Shown piece by piece: positions 62,033-64,000 of a DNA stretch of 64,000 nt. A model generated the notes under the pieces. It ran no database searches, was not told the origin of the DNA, and was given only the letters and a program-made list of their open reading frames with translations. Numbering within the stretch: position 1 is the first letter of the stretch; the number at the start of each line of letters is the position of its first letter. The translations under genes were made by a program, and so were the position numbers. This DNA is from Stercorarius parasiticus (taxonomy: Eukaryota > Chordata > Aves > Charadriiformes > Stercorariidae): contig VWZL01000824.1 of assembly GCA_013396915.1 (NCBI GenBank), forward strand, positions 71,583 through 135,582, written 5' to 3'.

Positions 62033-63539
62033 TTGGCTCCAGCCTCTCCAGCCCGGCCTGGCTGTGCAGGGAAGGTCCTCCCACAGCTTTTTGCTTCTGT
62101 CTGCTGGAGAAGCTCCATTGGGAGGGAGGACACCCTGCTTCGCCGGGGCCGCCTCACACCAGAGCCTCATATGGCAATAAGCGATGGTCCATCGCCAGTG
62201 AGCTCTGCTGCCAGATTTCTCATGTCCTCCACATGCTGGCGAAGTGTTTGAGGAGCTGCACGCACCAGCGGCGATGCCTCAGGCAGCTGGAATTTTTCAG
62301 CATTTTTGACTCCTCCACTTTTCCTCTGAGCTTTCAGCTGCTTTTGGGGCACCAGGCAGAGGCACTGCCTCCATCCATGGAGGAGAAGTCCTGGTAAGGC
62401 CATGGCAGAATCCTCCATGAGCTCTGAACTCCCATTCCCCATATCCTCCTGCAACTTCAGCTGGGCTTGGAAGCATCTCACCTGTGGGCAGAGGTGGAAG
62501 CCCAGCTGTGCCAGGGCTTCGCAGCCCCGGAGTGGGTCCCCATGCAGGGTGGTGAGGTGGTTCTCCCGCTGCGCTTTGGTGGATAGGCAGATGGTGCCAT
62601 CAAGATGATTAACAGCGCCAAAACCAGTTTGCCAAGAGCCTATTGATTTTCCAGAAGGGTAACAAATTTTCTCCTTATGTACCAGCACTGAGCCTGCAGT
62701 AATCTGCTGTGCAGCAGGAGGGAAATCAGCTTTCAGCGTGATTTAGGGAGGGCTGTGTTGCACCCAGACGCATACCAATATGGTCTTGCTTGAGTGCTGT
62801 TACATACTGCCTTAATAATTAATTAGAGATAAATAACATTTATGTTTAACGCTAATTTGTAGCTGAGTTCGGGCAGCAGACTGCGTGCCAAGACGAGGTG
62901 CTGTGCTGGCTGGACGGCTTCCCCGGGAGTCACAGTGAGTAAGGACTGACCCTGGGCTCTTCCCCTCCCGGGGTCTTTGAGATGGGGTGTATGGCCGCGG
63001 GGAGAACCCACCCTGGCACTGTGTTAACCTCTTTTCTTGGCAGATTGAGAATCTGGGAAGATCTCCAGTTAGCAGAGTTTGCCAGACATGATGGTTTGCT
63101 CTTGTCTTAAAGCTTTTAGGTTGTAGGCAGACAGCAGCAAGGGACCGCATGAGACCCTGCCACCGCCGGAAGCTCCTCCCTCTCCTCTGGGGTGGCTCAG
63201 CCCCTCGTGTTAGGCACTGTGCAAACATGGAACAAAAAGATTGTGCTGAGCTTGCAATTGCATCTCTTGATCCATATGGCTATCCTCACAGAATTGTGTC
63301 AAAAAAGCCTGATAGGTGTTACCACAAGACTTTTCTGTATCCATCTAATTATAAAGCCAAGTCTGTCTTGTAATGGGAATCCAGCTGTCTGGGTAGTATA
63401 GCAGAGGAAAATAGCAAGTTTGGTTTCGAGACGTTGGATGCTGCTCATCCCCGAGCTCTCAGCTTTCCCCCTGTGGCTCCTGCTCGAGGCTGCAGCATTG
63501 GTGCAGCGAAGGGGACCACGGCGATGCTCTGGCAGCCGC

Positions 63540-63998
63540 AGCAGGGGCTGACAGTAAGGGCTATGAAGATGATTAGGGGACTGGAACACCTCTCTTATGA
63601 AGAAAGGCTGAAGGATTTGGATCTCTTCAGTCTGGAAAAAAGACGACTGAGGGGGGATCTTATCAACGCTTACAAATACTTAAAGGGTGGGTGTCAGGAG
63701 GATGGGGCCAGGCTCTTTGCAGTGGTGCCCAGCAACAGGACAAGAGGCAATGGGCACAAACTTGAACATAGGAAGTTCCACCTAAACATGAGGAGGAACT
63801 TCTTTACCCTGAGGGTGGCAGAGCACTGGCACAGGCTGCCCAGAGAGGTGGTGGAGTCTCTGTCTCTGGAGACATTAAAAACCCACCTGAATGCGTTCCT
63901 GTGCAACCTGCTCTGGGTGACCCTGCTCTGGCAGGGGGCTTGGACTAGATGATCTCCAGAGGTCCCTTCCAACCCTACCATTCTGATATTCTGTGACC
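63540..63998 (+). mobile_element. CR1 LINE 3' fragment with ORF2 remnant
   Basis: The copy encodes [20 protein letters not shown], then a [20 protein letters not shown] segment, the end of CR1 ORF2. It ends ccaaccctaccattctgata, then ttctgtga. A different subfamily from 59960-60588. Confidence 0.94.
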
Positions 63999-64000
63999 AA

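Larger units (their letters stand above)
48561..63999. other. Intergenic region downstream of SLC7A15
   Basis: About 15.4 kb with no recognised cellular gene. Eight CR1 fragments and one LTR-like stretch are listed separately. 53.0-56.8 kb and 57.4-59.9 kb are GC-richer, with many overlapping frames of up to about 200 codons, none resembling a family that I know. By synteny the next gene should be RHOB. Its single-exon GTPase sequence is not in the window. Confidence 0.6.

Noticed and set aside
63434..63952. 172-codon open frame as a gene
   Set aside because: It is mostly the end of CR1 ORF2 ([11 protein letters not shown]...[11 protein letters not shown]).
1..64000. CRISPR arrays, bacterial operons, tRNA or rRNA genes
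   Set aside because: None was seen. The DNA is vertebrate, and the regular arrays are microsatellites.

Overview
The window is bird genomic DNA. Three things in the sequence point to this. There are about fourteen CR1-type LINE fragments with the usual avian CR1 3' end (GGTCCCTTCCAACC...ATTCTATGATTCT) in both orientations. The genes are intron-split with ordinary GT-AG junctions. The gene order (PUM2 5' end next to a SLC7A9-like amino-acid transporter) matches the vertebrate PUM2 - SLC7A15 - RHOB neighbourhood. The species cannot be named from the sequence.

Layout. (1) 1 to about 22.7 kb, minus strand: the 5' part of PUM2 (Pumilio RNA-binding translational repressor). Two coding exons can be read: 17485-17714, with the start codon of the long N-terminal form, and 169-237, which holds the conserved [17 protein letters not shown] block. 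The rest is AT-rich intron with almost no repeats; the gene runs off the left edge. (2) About 22.44-23.50 kb: a CpG island, the presumed PUM2 promoter and first exon, interrupted by a 471-base assembly gap (22695-23165). (3) 23.5-37.2 kb: intergenic or 5'-UTR territory with a few CR1 fragments and a 147-bp perfect inverted duplication (29841-29987 and 32644-32790). The second copy is flanked by a 14-bp target-site duplication. (4) 37216-48106, plus strand: a complete six-exon, 484-codon SLC7 light-subunit amino-acid transporter, called SLC7A15 (arpAT). A likely poly(A) signal lies at 48538. Intron 3 carries about 710 bp of nearly pure (AAAAAG)n. (5) 48.6-64 kb: intergenic DNA with dense CR1 remnants and one LTR-like stretch. 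No cellular gene was recognised there.

The two genes are arranged head to head. PUM2 makes a cytoplasmic 3'-UTR-binding repressor. SLC7A15 makes a 12-TM plasma-membrane exchanger that should pair with an SLC3 heavy chain through Cys143. They are not functionally linked; they are simply neighbours.

No novel multi-gene system was found. The best lead is the recent 147-bp templated insertion. Next are the fully intact SLC7A15 (its human counterpart is inactivated), the large uninterrupted first coding exon of that gene, the long triplex-prone repeat in its intron, and 45-bp direct repeats that bracket the PUM2 start exon.
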